Assembly (NCBI RefSeq): GCF_015674855.1
Contig: NZ_JADMLG010000004.1
Coordinates: forward strand, 496,001-560,000
Source: Nocardia bovistercoris
GTDB taxonomy: Bacteria > Actinomycetota > Actinomycetes > Mycobacteriales > Mycobacteriaceae
Reading direction: 5' to 3'
DNA: 64,000 nt
Part shown: positions 8,986 through 16,500 of the stretch, piece after piece
Numbering within the stretch: the first letter of the stretch is position 1
Layout of the letters: each line of letters begins with the position of its first letter
Notes under the pieces: generated by a model
Databases searched by the model: none
Seen by the model: the letters and a program-made list of their open reading frames with translations, nothing else
Told to the model about the DNA's origin: nothing
Translations under genes and position numbers: made by a program

Positions 8986-9371
8986 CCGCTACGCGATCGG
9001 TTCCTGGAGCTCGGTCACCCAGCCGGATCCTCGGTGTATTCGGGGTGATTTCCCGCGCGGGCCCCCCGACCGGTAGCGGTCGTCATCTGCCCAGCCCCAA
9101 CGCCTGCCACGGCTCCAGGATGGGCGCGGTACACGACGGTGGCCGCGCGCGGCAGTGCGGGCAGATCCACCAGCGCGACGCTCACGATCCCACTTGCCGC
9201 CGGGTCTCGCGGTCGGACGGGGGGTTCTGCGATCGGTTGCGTGCCGGAAAGCTGTACCCGGTCGTGCCTGCGGTCGCGTCGGGTATGCCGCTGTCGGTTG
9301 CGCGCCCGAAAGCCGTACCCGGTCGTGCGACCGGTGTTCGGCGGTCGGGTCGCGCCTCGGAACCGCACTTC
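8986..9371. other. Intergenic region with a short direct repeat
   Basis: No convincing gene is seen here. A 33-base segment, GGTTGCGTGCCGGAAAGCTG and on, at about 9235-9267 is repeated with a few changes at about 9296-9328 (both end CCCGGTCGTGC). The two flanking genes converge, so this is probably 3' spacer. Confidence 0.5.
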
Positions 9372-11339
9372 TCAGAATCGTCCGCCGCGGCTGACTCGCC
9401 TCGAACCGTGTGAACCCCCGTAGCTGCCCGCCCGGTAACCGCCTGATCCGCCTCCCGAACTCGCGCCACGCAGCAATCCGTCGATGAGGATGCCGCCGAG
9501 CACGGCACCGGCCTGCGCGCCACCCGAGGGCGGTCGGCTCGCCTCGAACGCCCGCACCTCGGCCTGCGCCTCCTGCAGCGCGCGCCCCGCCAGATCCGCC
9601 GCGGCCCGCGCGTACGTCAACGCCTGTTCCGGCTCGACGCCCGCCCGTCTGGCCTCGTCCAGGTTGCGTCGCGCCTCCGAGAGCCGGGTGCGCGCGTCCG
9701 CACCGACCCCGCCGCGTCGAGTGCTGACGAAATCGCCTGCCGCGCCGATCCGCGCGTCGGCGTCGGTGAGCGCCTGGTCGAGCCGGCGGCGCAGATCCTC
9801 GGCGGCCAGTTTGCGGTCGGTGGCTGCGGCGATGGCGCGATCGAGGTCGCCGTCGGCGGTGACGGCGTCGTGGTAGGCGTCCAGCGGATCGGCCTGCGCC
9901 GCCGCGGTCGCCGCCGCCAACGCCTGCTGCGCCGCCGCGCGCGCCGCACCGAGTTCCGCGCCGCCGAACTGCGCCAGCTCGTCGGCCGCGGCGATGTCCT
10001 TGCGCAGTTCGTCCAGCACCGCGGGCAACCCGTCGCGCGCCTGCTGGATATTGGTCGCCGCGTTGTCCACCCCGTCCAGCAGCGCCCGCGCCTGCCCGAC
10101 CGCGGCCTCGGCCGCCCTGATGGCCGCCACCGCGCCGCCCTGCTGACCCACCGGCAGCGCCATGGCCTGCCGTCCCGCGTCCACATTCTGTTCCGCGAAC
10201 GCCACACGCTCGCCCGCCATCGCGACATTGTCGCGGATCGAAGCGAGCACACCCGCCGGATGCGCCGCCCCCAACCGCGCCAGCTCCGCCTCCGACGCGG
10301 GCATCCGCCCGGTCAGATCGATCAGATCCCTGGTGAGCGCGTCGAGCCGGTTCGGCGCGTCGATCAGCAGATCCCGCATCTGATCGAATTCCGCTACGCG
10401 GGCGTCGAGTTCGCGATCCGCGCGCCCGACCACTCCGATCAACTCGACCAGCAGCGCCCGCTGTTCCTCCGGCGTCTCCGGAATCTCGTCGTCGAGCCGC
10501 TGCCGAATCCGGAAAGCCTCGGCGGCAGCGGTTTTCGCGTTCTCCAGCGCCGTCGTGAACGGTGTCGTCGCGACCGCGCCGAATTCACCGGTCGCCAGCT
10601 CCAACTCCTCCGCGCTGGTCCTGATCGCATTGTCCATCTCCACCAGCACTTCCCGTGACCGCGCCTGCAACGCGGGCAACGGCAGCGCGGCCAACGCGGT
10701 GCTGTTGTCGGGATCGAGTGCGCGCGCCGCGGCCAGTTCGGCGCGCGAACGCTCACGGGAGCGTTTCCGCGAGAACAACACGAGCCCGCCGATGGCGAGC
10801 AGCACCAGCGCGGCCAGCACGAACAGCGTCCCCATCCCGAAACCGCTGTCGTGCATGGCCGTGTTCAGTCCGTCGGCGGTCGCGATCCCGGCGTCTGCCC
10901 AGCGCGCCTCGCGCAGCGCCGGTTCCACCCGCTTGTACAGCAGATCGTCGAGTTCACTGTCGCTGACACCCTCGGGCAACCCGCCGTAGAATGCGTACTC
11001 CGTCGACTGCGTCGCCACCGCGAGCAGCAGGTCACGCGAACCGAACCGGGACTGATCGGCCGTCCGCGCCGCCCACTGCTCCGGGTCGAGGCCCCCGAAA
11101 TCGTGCACGTAGACGATCCACAATCGGGTCTGCTGATCGGCGAAGAGCTGATCCACCGCCGATCGCACCCGATCCGGCTGATCGCCCTCGAGTGCCTTCG
11201 CCTGGTCCACCACGTAGGTGTCCAACCGTGTCGGCGGTTCCGCGACCGCGACGCGCCCGGACAATCCGACCAGAAACAACAGTGCGACCAGGACCGTTCC
11301 GACCTGACGGCGGAGCGGACGTTTCGACCTCAGCGGCAT
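9372..11339 (-). CDS. TPM-domain membrane protein with long coiled-coil tail
   Basis: 655 residues. Signal-anchor region VGTVLVALLFLVGLSGRVAVA, then a TPM domain (about residues 35-165: VVDQAKALE..., QTRLWIVYVHDF, YAFYGGLPEGVSD), named after TLP18.3, Psb32 and MOLO-1. A second membrane span lies at about 172-192 (TLFVLAALVLLAIGGLVLF), then about 400 mostly Ala/Arg/Glu-rich helical residues, and a Gly/Ser-rich end (SSGGGSGGYRAGSYGGS). TPM domains have been linked to phosphatase activity and complex repair, but the role here is unknown. The first domain faces outward and the coiled coil is cytoplasmic by topology. Confidence 0.85.
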   Translation of the reverse strand: MPLRSKRPLRRQVGTVLVALLFLVGLSGRVAVAEPPTRLDTYVVDQAKALEGDQPDRVRSAVDQLFADQQTRLWIVYVHDFGGLDPEQWAARTADQSRFGSRDLLLAVATQSTEYAFYGGLPEGVSDSELDDLLYKRVEPALREARWADAGIATADGLNTAMHDSGFGMGTLFVLAALVLLAIGGLVLFSRKRSRERSRAELAAARALDPDNSTALAALPLPALQARSREVLVEMDNAIRTSAEELELATGEFGAVATTPFTTALENAKTAAAEAFRIRQRLDDEIPETPEEQRALLVELIGVVGRADRELDARVAEFDQMRDLLIDAPNRLDALTRDLIDLTGRMPASEAELARLGAAHPAGVLASIRDNVAMAGERVAFAEQNVDAGRQAMALPVGQQGGAVAAIRAAEAAVGQARALLDGVDNAATNIQQARDGLPAVLDELRKDIAAADELAQFGGAELGAARAAAQQALAAATAAAQADPLDAYHDAVTADGDLDRAIAAATDRKLAAEDLRRRLDQALTDADARIGAAGDFVSTRRGGVGADARTRLSEARRNLDEARRAGVEPEQALTYARAAADLAGRALQEAQAEVRAFEASRPPSGGAQAGAVLGGILIDGLLRGASSGGGSGGYRAGSYGGSHGSRRVSRGGRF

Positions 11340-11389
11340 GCGAAGAATGTATCCCCGGATCGCCCCGAGACAGTGGATAGCATCGAAGC

Positions 11390-12067
11390 GTGATCACGAT
11401 CGACCGCCCCTACACCGGCCACGTGTCCCCCGGATCGAATCCGCAGCAGCGCGACATCCCCGGCGCCCGCATCCTCAAGCTGTCGGTGGGCCGCATGGAC
11501 AACAACTGCTACGTCATCCAGGACGCCGCCACCGGCGCTGCCCTGCTCATCGACGCCGCCAACGAAGCCGACCGCATCGCGGACCTCATCGCCCAGGAAA
11601 CCCCCGGCAAGATCCGCCTCATCGTCACCACCCACCAGCACGCCGACCACTGGTTCGCCCTGAAGGAAACCCACGCCGAAACCGGCGCCCCCACCGCCGC
11701 CCACGAACTCGACGCACCTCCCCTCCCCGTCGTCCCCGACCGCCTCATCACCGACGGCGACACCCTCGAAATCGGTACCCTCACCTTCCACATCATCCAC
11801 CTCACCGGCCACACCCCCGGCTCGGTAGCCCTCGCCCTCACCGACGAATCCGGCCGCACCCACCTCTTCACCGGCGACTCCCTGTTTCCAGGGGGTCTTG
11901 GGCGGACAACAAATCCGGAGGACTTCAACACCCTGTTCGCCGATGTGACCAGCAAGCTCTTCGATCGGTACGGAGACGACACGATCGTCTATCCGGGACA
12001 CGGCGATGACACCACACTAGGCGCTGAGCGGCCGCACCTGGACGAGTGGCGCAGCCGCGGGTGGTGA
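11390..12067 (+). CDS. MBL-fold metallohydrolase, chimeric across the attL junction
   Basis: 225 residues. Zinc-site motif THQHADHWF (His82, His84, Asp86, His87), then LTGHTPGS, FTGDSLFPGG and the C-terminal ligand His in YPGHGDD; glyoxalase II-like hydrolase. Codon 166 (TTT, 11885-11887) is the left integration junction: residues 1-165 are host sequence and about 60 residues after it are supplied by the element. The host's own 3' end is displaced to 31013-31195 and encodes a similar tail (48 of 60 residues identical by eye). All catalytic ligands are kept, so the chimera is probably active. The integrating element therefore repairs the gene it enters. Confidence 0.93.
   Translation: MITIDRPYTGHVSPGSNPQQRDIPGARILKLSVGRMDNNCYVIQDAATGAALLIDAANEADRIADLIAQETPGKIRLIVTTHQHADHWFALKETHAETGAPTAAHELDAPPLPVVPDRLITDGDTLEIGTLTFHIIHLTGHTPGSVALALTDESGRTHLFTGDSLFPGGLGRTTNPEDFNTLFADVTSKLFDRYGDDTIVYPGHGDDTTLGAERPHLDEWRSRGW
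11885..11886. other. attL crossover core
   Basis: TT within Phe codon 166 of the MBL gene. To its left is host sequence (GACTCCCTG); to its right element sequence (TCCAGGGGGTCTTGG). It is deduced by matching the two copies of the gene's 3' end. Confidence 0.8.
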
Positions 12068-12130
12068 TCCGACTTGCCTGAATCTCTCGGCTCAGTTCCG
12101 CGGTCGTCCGACGCTCGCTACGGTCGGAGT

Positions 12131-12676
12131 ATGACCGGAGTGGAGACAGTCGAATGGGCCGAACACCTGGCCCGTACGTATCTGGCACCGTTGCCGCGTC
12201 GGCTAGCGCACGTTGAGGGGGTGGCACGTCAGGCTGCTCGTGCGGCGGCGGTCGTGGATGATCCGGCCTTGTTGGTGACGGCCGCGTGGCTGCACGATCT
12301 CGGCTACGCGCCGGACATCGAGCGGATCGGATTCCATCCTGTCGACGGCGCCGAGTTCCTGCAGGAGCGCGGCCTCGGTGAGCGGCTGTGCGGCCTGGTC
12401 GCGAATCACTCGTGCGCTTGCGTCGAGGCGCGGCGGCGTGGAGTGTCGATCGAATGGCCTGATGAGGAGTCCGCGTTGCGAGATGCGCTGTGGTGGGCCG
12501 ATATGACCACGACCCCGACGGGTGGACTGACGGGTGTGCGTGAACGTATCGCTGAAGTTCAGGAGCGGTACGGAACCGATCACATTGTGGCGCAGTCGGT
12601 GACGGAAGCCGCGCCCTATCTGCTCGGTGCCGCCGACCGGACAGAAGGCCGGATAGCCTCGCAGACCCTCAGGTGA
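12131..12676 (+). CDS. HD-domain metal-dependent phosphohydrolase
   Basis: 181 residues from ATG 12131. Metal-binding HD signature AAWLHDLGYAPDIERIGFHP (about residues 51-70), with an upstream His (LAHVEGVARQA) and a downstream Asp region (LWWADMTTTPTGG), the pattern of small HD phosphohydrolases that cleave nucleotides or phosphoesters. It lies just inside the left end of the element and converges with the Nudix gene, overlapping it by 8 bases. The pairing with a Nudix enzyme suggests nucleotide or nucleotide-derivative turnover; the substrate is unknown. The ribosome site is poor, so an upstream start is possible. Confidence 0.8.
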   Translation: MTGVETVEWAEHLARTYLAPLPRRLAHVEGVARQAARAAAVVDDPALLVTAAWLHDLGYAPDIERIGFHPVDGAEFLQERGLGERLCGLVANHSCACVEARRRGVSIEWPDEESALRDALWWADMTTTPTGGLTGVRERIAEVQERYGTDHIVAQSVTEAAPYLLGAADRTEGRIASQTLR

Positions 12677-13139
12677 AGTAGGGCCGAGGCGCGTCCTCGA
12701 GGCCCTTGCGAATTCTGAGCCAGATCGACGGGTGAATATCCCGGTCGTGAAGTCGATCCGGCGCCACCCATTCGACCTCGGTCGATTCATCACTCGGTCG
12801 AGGGGAACCGCCGACCGGCTGAGCATGGAAGCAGATCGAAAACTCTTGGCGCACCTCGCCGTCGTCGTAGGCGATCACATGATCCGGATCGGAGAAGACC
12901 CCGATCAACCCGGTTACGGCGACATCGACGCCGGTCTCCTCGTGAACCTCGCGGACGACCGCCTGTGTCACGGTCTCGCCTGCCTCGAGCCCGCCACCGG
13001 GAATCGAATGCTTGCCGTTGTCGGTACGCCGAATGAGCAGAATCCGCCCGTCGTCGTCCTGCACGAGAGCGCTTACCGCGACTTTGATGCTGTTCGCGTT
13101 CGGTGCGCCCGGGTCGTGAAAATAGTCGGTCCTGCTCAC
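12669..13139 (-). CDS. Nudix hydrolase, possible Pif-like transfer-immunity factor
   Basis: 156 residues with an intact Nudix box: GLEAGETVTQAVVREVHEET at about residues 50-69, then GV (G-x5-E-x7-REUxEExGU). It overlaps the upstream regulator gene by 4 bases (13136-13139), so the two are co-transcribed. In the Streptomyces element pSAM2 a Nudix-motif protein, Pif, blocks redundant transfer between cells already carrying the element. The position in an element control module makes this role plausible here. A general housekeeping Nudix function cannot be excluded. Family call strong, role inferred. Confidence 0.85.
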   Translation of the reverse strand: MSRTDYFHDPGAPNANSIKVAVSALVQDDDGRILLIRRTDNGKHSIPGGGLEAGETVTQAVVREVHEETGVDVAVTGLIGVFSDPDHVIAYDDGEVRQEFSICFHAQPVGGSPRPSDESTEVEWVAPDRLHDRDIHPSIWLRIRKGLEDAPRPYFT

Positions 13140-13897
13140 GCCTTCCTCCCGAAATCGGCCTCATAGCTTTCCGTCCAGACCTGTTCGAAGCTGGTCGTGT
13201 AGGTCTCGAACAGGTCCGCAGCAGGTAGCAGTCGAAGGTGGAACGCGGGCGCGTATGCGCCCGGCTGCCCGTAGACATGCATGTTGACGATCATCTCGTC
13301 ATCGAATCGGAAGATCGAGTTGTAGAGCGTCGTCCGGTGGTAGCGAATTTCCACACCGTCTATTTCGGCCAATGGTTCGATCAATGCCAGCGCGTTGCGA
13401 ATTCTCGCGGGTACGGTACCCGACGCGAGCCGTTCCTCGCCGCTTCGTTTCACGGCCTCATCCTCGTCGGGATCGCCGAACAGCATCCGAACTTTCAGGC
13501 CGTCACGGGTCTTCTGTTTGATCGTTCGTGCGAACGACGGCTCTTCGGCAAGGAACAGCCCGGCGAGAACGAGAACGTCGATTTGCTCGGTCGCATGAGC
13601 GAGCAGACGCGTCCACAGATCGAGCGGTATCGCACTTCGGTGCGGATACACATTGATCACTTCCGACTGAGCGACCTCGGCCCGTCGTTCAGGCGGAAGC
13701 GCATCCGGCCAGAGGTAATTCTCGGTTTCCCGCACCATGGATGCCACCTTGTGGCGATGGCGTGGGTACGGTGTCCGGCCCTTGGTGATCCAGCGCTCGA
13801 CAGTCTTCTCATCGACACCTGTAGCCACCGCTACGTCGGATAAGTCGAGGCCGTTGCGCAGAAGCGCTTCTCGAAGACGATCGTTCGGCATCGCCAT
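13136..13897 (-). CDS. HTH regulator with C-terminal DUF5919-like domain
   Basis: 253 residues. The N-terminal helix-turn-helix (LREALLRNGLDLSDVAVATG, then VDEKTVERWITKGR) resembles XRE-type regulators that read one variant site. The C-terminal part (about residues 85-250: IDVLVLAGLFLAEEP, KVRMLFGDPDE, VEIRYHRTTLYNSIFRFDDE, PAFHLRLLPAADLF) has the rhythm of a degenerate phospholipase D-like/DUF5919 sensor domain. It is divergent from the element's main operon (excisionase at 14038) and leads the Nudix gene. It is the best candidate for the master switch of the element. Confidence 0.75.
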   Translation of the reverse strand: MAMPNDRLREALLRNGLDLSDVAVATGVDEKTVERWITKGRTPYPRHRHKVASMVRETENYLWPDALPPERRAEVAQSEVINVYPHRSAIPLDLWTRLLAHATEQIDVLVLAGLFLAEEPSFARTIKQKTRDGLKVRMLFGDPDEDEAVKRSGEERLASGTVPARIRNALALIEPLAEIDGVEIRYHRTTLYNSIFRFDDEMIVNMHVYGQPGAYAPAFHLRLLPAADLFETYTTSFEQVWTESYEADFGRKA

Positions 13898-13984
13898 CTC
13901 CTAAGGGACGAGTAGGGACCTCTCTACTGTACTCGAGACGTCTGAATGCGTCTACCTATGTGGTCATTGCGCCACGTCATTTCC

Positions 13985-14022
13985 CGAAAAGTAAGCGATT
14001 GCAACGCATTTCCCACTTTTCG
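13985..14022. promoter_or_regulatory. Inverted repeat upstream of the element operon
   Basis: CGAAAAGT (13985-13992) and ACTTTTCG (14015-14022) form a perfect 8-bp dyad with a 22-bp spacer. It ends one base before the AAGGAG ribosome site (14023-14028) of the excisionase-like gene. It could be an operator for the divergent HTH regulator or a leader hairpin that covers the ribosome site. Confidence 0.5.
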
Positions 14023-14037
14023 AAGGAGTGACCGAAG

Positions 14038-14268
14038 TTGTCGCACAAGTCGTACGGCGAAGCCAGCGGGACCGACGCCCGCAGGCTCATCAGCCTCAAA
14101 ACGGCGGCGTCCCTTGTCGATGTCGACGCGAAAACCATCCGCAACTGGATCGCCGCCGGCCAGCTGCGCGGGTTCCGGATCAACGGGCACCTGCTGAGGG
14201 TCAACCACGCCGAATTGCTGGCGCTGGTTCAGCCGATCCTCACATCCATTCCGGAGGACGCGGCATGA
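14038..14268 (+). CDS. xis: Excisionase-like MerR/AlpA-type HTH protein
   Basis: 76 residues from TTG 14038, selected because AAGGAG lies 9 bases upstream. The central part LISLKTAASLVDVDAKTIRN, then WIAAGQLRGFRINGH, is a winged helix-turn-helix of the excisionase/AlpA family. It is the first gene of a tightly packed rightward operon. It could direct integrase toward excision, act as a transcription factor, or both. The distance from the integrase gene (15 kb) leaves the recombination-directionality role as inference. Confidence 0.75.
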   Translation: MSHKSYGEASGTDARRLISLKTAASLVDVDAKTIRNWIAAGQLRGFRINGHLLRVNHAELLALVQPILTSIPEDAA

Positions 14269-14426
14269 GCACGGCGAAGAAGTCCCCCAATTCCCCGCAG
14301 GTCAATGCTGAGCGACTGGCCGAGTACGTGGCGAAGGTGGTCGCTGAGGCACCGCCGATCTCCTCTATCACGCGGGCGCGCTTGTCGGCTGTTCTCGGCA
14401 GCAATGCCGATCGGAGGGCGGCGTGA
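14265..14426 (+). CDS. Small hypothetical protein (53 aa)
   Basis: ATG 14265 overlaps the previous stop by 4 bases (ATGA). Contains RLAEYVAKVVAEAPPISSIT followed by a short helix ending NADRRAA; likely two helices, no membrane segment. Not recognised. Translational coupling to both neighbours supports it as a real gene. Confidence 0.65.
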   Translation: MSTAKKSPNSPQVNAERLAEYVAKVVAEAPPISSITRARLSAVLGSNADRRAA

Positions 14427-14575
14427 TGCGCGCCAGGACGTTCGGTTTCGCGGTGGCTGCGGTCGCGGTGGGTTATCTGATGTTGGTTGCGCCGGATGTG
14501 CTCGGTGTGGCGGTGATGCTGCTTGGCGCTGTGGCGTTGTGGCGGGTTTCGCGTCGGGCGGGGGTTCGGCGATGA
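14426..14575 (+). CDS. Small two-helix membrane protein (49 aa)
   Basis: ATG 14426 overlaps the preceding TGA (TGATG). The short product is mostly hydrophobic: FGFAVAAVAVGYLMLVAPDV, then a second segment GVAVMLLGAVALW, then an Arg-rich end (RVSRRAGVRR). This is a helical hairpin with a basic cytoplasmic tail. Small membrane proteins of this kind (Spd-type) are common in actinomycete transfer operons, but no specific homology can be claimed. Confidence 0.65.
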   Translation: MRARTFGFAVAAVAVGYLMLVAPDVLGVAVMLLGAVALWRVSRRAGVRR

Positions 14576-15009
14576 GCGTGAATGAGCCTTTGCATGATCC
14601 GGTCGAGTTGCTGGGTGAGTTGAACGCGGTCATTCGTGAGCAGGAGTTGTTGCGGCAGCGGATGGTTGCCTTGCAGGCGAAGTATCGGTCGTTGGAGTCC
14701 TTCGCGGAAGCGGGTGGGTTCGACAAGCCCGGCCGGTACGAGTTTCTGCCCGAGGAGTTCGGTCGGGTCAACCTCGACGCGGCGACCGCCAGGCTCGATG
14801 ACGCGGCCGATGCGATGAGCGGTCCGGAAAGGTGGCTGCGGTTGGCGCGGGAGTACGCGGCGAAGGTGCGTGAGTATCCGCGCCCGGATCGATCCGAGGC
14901 TGATTCGATGGGCGGGCTCGACGCCTGGTCCAACGCGTTGTCCAACGCGCTTGACACTTACCGGCGCGTGTCGACCGATCGCGGCGAGGCCGAGGGGCGG
15001 TCGTTGTGA
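14572..15009 (+). CDS. Hypothetical coiled-coil protein (145 aa)
   Basis: ATG 14572 overlaps the previous stop (ATGA). The first half (VELLGELNAVIREQELLRQR, then MVALQAKYRSLESFA) is a charged helix with heptad character; the second half is helical and soluble. Not recognised. It is embedded in the transfer-type operon and is coupled to the next gene by a GTGA overlap. Confidence 0.65.
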   Translation: MSVNEPLHDPVELLGELNAVIREQELLRQRMVALQAKYRSLESFAEAGGFDKPGRYEFLPEEFGRVNLDAATARLDDAADAMSGPERWLRLAREYAAKVREYPRPDRSEADSMGGLDAWSNALSNALDTYRRVSTDRGEAEGRSL

Positions 15010-15341
15010 GCGGGTTGTGGCGGCAGGAGCCGCCTGCCGGGCACGGCTACTCGGTGTCGGGTCTGGATCGTGGTCTGGGGCATCACACTTCGTCGGCGAT
15101 GGCGGGTCCGGAGTTCACCAGGATCAGTGCGGTATACGCGCCGCTGAGTGTGTTGCCGTTGGTGCCGCAGTTGGTCGTGCTGGCTGTCCTGGTGTTGGTC
15201 GGGATGGGCGGGTGTGCGATCGCGTGGGTCGATCAGCAGGACTATGTTCCCTCGCCCAATATCTGCCGGGTCGATCAGATCCCGCAGGCCGATCAGCTCG
15301 ATTGTGACGCGCCGACGCAGGTTCCGGCGGGTGGTCGGTGA
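15006..15341 (+). CDS. Hypothetical single-pass membrane protein (111 aa)
   Basis: GTG 15006 overlaps the previous stop. One strong membrane segment, PLVPQLVVLAVLVLVGMGGC (about residues 51-70), separates a polar N-terminal part from a short C-terminal part with Cys residues at about 87 and 100 that could form a disulfide if external. Function unknown. Candidate accessory component of the element's envelope apparatus. Confidence 0.65.
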   Translation: MSGLWRQEPPAGHGYSVSGLDRGLGHHTSSAMAGPEFTRISAVYAPLSVLPLVPQLVVLAVLVLVGMGGCAIAWVDQQDYVPSPNICRVDQIPQADQLDCDAPTQVPAGGR

Positions 15342-15712
15342 TGAGCCGCCGTCAGCCGGGACGTCGGGAGCAGGCATCGAGCGCGGTGGCGGGTGTGCCC
15401 GCGGTGCCCACGCGGATCACCGATCTTGCGCATTTGGCGGAAGCGGCGCGCCGGTTGGGGCAGTCCGATCGGGTGATCCAGGTCGATGTGTCTGCGCCGC
15501 AGGTGGTTCGGACGCCGGGCGGTCGTGTCGGTCATTGGTTGGTCTCGGGTGAACCGCTGGTGGGGCCGGGGTCGAGCACTGCGCTTGCCGAGGCCGTGGA
15601 TCGTGCGGCTGAGCGGGACGAGACGTCCGACGCTGTCGCGGATCGCTGGTCGGGCGGTGCTTTGGCCGAGGTGATGGCGCGCGGTGCTGAACGAGAGGAG
15701 TACAGCCGATGA
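15341..15712 (+). CDS. Hypothetical soluble protein (123 aa)
   Basis: Starts at ATG 15341, or at GTG 15338, both overlapping the previous TGA. The sequence is polar with a predicted alpha/beta centre (RITDLAHLAEAARRLGQSDR, VIQVDVSAPQVV) and an Ala-rich helical end (AEVMARGAEREEYSR). No membrane segment and no recognised motif. The stop overlaps the next start (ATGA), so it is part of the operon. Confidence 0.6.
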   Translation: MSRRQPGRREQASSAVAGVPAVPTRITDLAHLAEAARRLGQSDRVIQVDVSAPQVVRTPGGRVGHWLVSGEPLVGPGSSTALAEAVDRAAERDETSDAVADRWSGGALAEVMARGAEREEYSR

Positions 15713-16500
15713 GCTACACGTCTGTGTTGAAGCGGTTGTCTGTCCGCGATATGACGGTGTTGTCGATTGTGGCCGAAATGTATGGCGCGCCTATGGATGT
15801 CGTGGCGTCGATGCTGCGGGTGTCGCAGGATCGTGCCTATCGGATAGCGCGTGGCTGGACCGAGGCGACCATGATTTCGCCGTTGCGGGTGAAGCCGGTT
15901 CCCGGTTACGCCTGGATCTTCCCGACTCGCGCGGCGGGTGAGGCGCTGACGGGTCGGCAGCTGCGGGCGTGGGTGCCGACGCCGAAGATGGCCGCGCATG
16001 TGCGCACCACCTTGGAGGTCCGCCTCGCTCTGGTCGGGTTGGACCTGGATCGGTGGGTTTCCGAGCGGGCGTTGCGTGGTGAGCAGCCGCCGACGCGTGC
16101 GGGTGTGGCTCGGTCCCATATCCACGATGGCCGTTTTCGGACCAAGGCGGGGGATTGGTGGGCGGTCGAGGTCGAGCTGTCGCCGAAGGACCCGGCCGCG
16201 GCGCGTTCGGCGTTGGCGTCCGCGGTTCAGGTCGCTCGCAGCGCGGGCTGTGTGGGGGTGACCTACTACTGCCGTGGTGAGCGGGTGAAGAACGTGATCC
16301 GTACCGCAGCCGCTGGTGTGGATTTCAGCGACGGGTTCCGCGTCACGTTGGACGACGTCGACGCTCTGCTCGCCAGGTCCGCTTTCGCGCCGTCCTCGCC
16401 CGGTGCGCGCCCTGGTTTCCGGGTGATCGAGGGCGGGGCCTGTGATCCCACATCCATTCAGGTCACCGACCGTGATGCAAGGAAGGGGGACAGGTCATGA
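15709..16500 (+). CDS. Replication-relaxation (Replic_Relax) family protein
   Basis: 263 residues. An N-terminal winged helix (MTVLSIVAEMYGAPMDVVAS, then MLRVSQDRAYRIARG) is followed by a restriction-endonuclease-like alpha/beta domain (ARSHIHDGRFRTKAGDWWAV, EVELSPKD, VGVTYYCRG). This is the layout of the Replic_Relax family found on actinobacterial plasmids and integrative elements, thought to act in plasmid replication or DNA processing. The D...E-x-E arrangement could be catalytic. It directly precedes and overlaps (ATGA) the transfer ATPase gene. With no relaxase recognised, it is the leading candidate for DNA processing at an origin. Confidence 0.75.
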   Translation: MSYTSVLKRLSVRDMTVLSIVAEMYGAPMDVVASMLRVSQDRAYRIARGWTEATMISPLRVKPVPGYAWIFPTRAAGEALTGRQLRAWVPTPKMAAHVRTTLEVRLALVGLDLDRWVSERALRGEQPPTRAGVARSHIHDGRFRTKAGDWWAVEVELSPKDPAAARSALASAVQVARSAGCVGVTYYCRGERVKNVIRTAAAGVDFSDGFRVTLDDVDALLARSAFAPSSPGARPGFRVIEGGACDPTSIQVTDRDARKGDRS

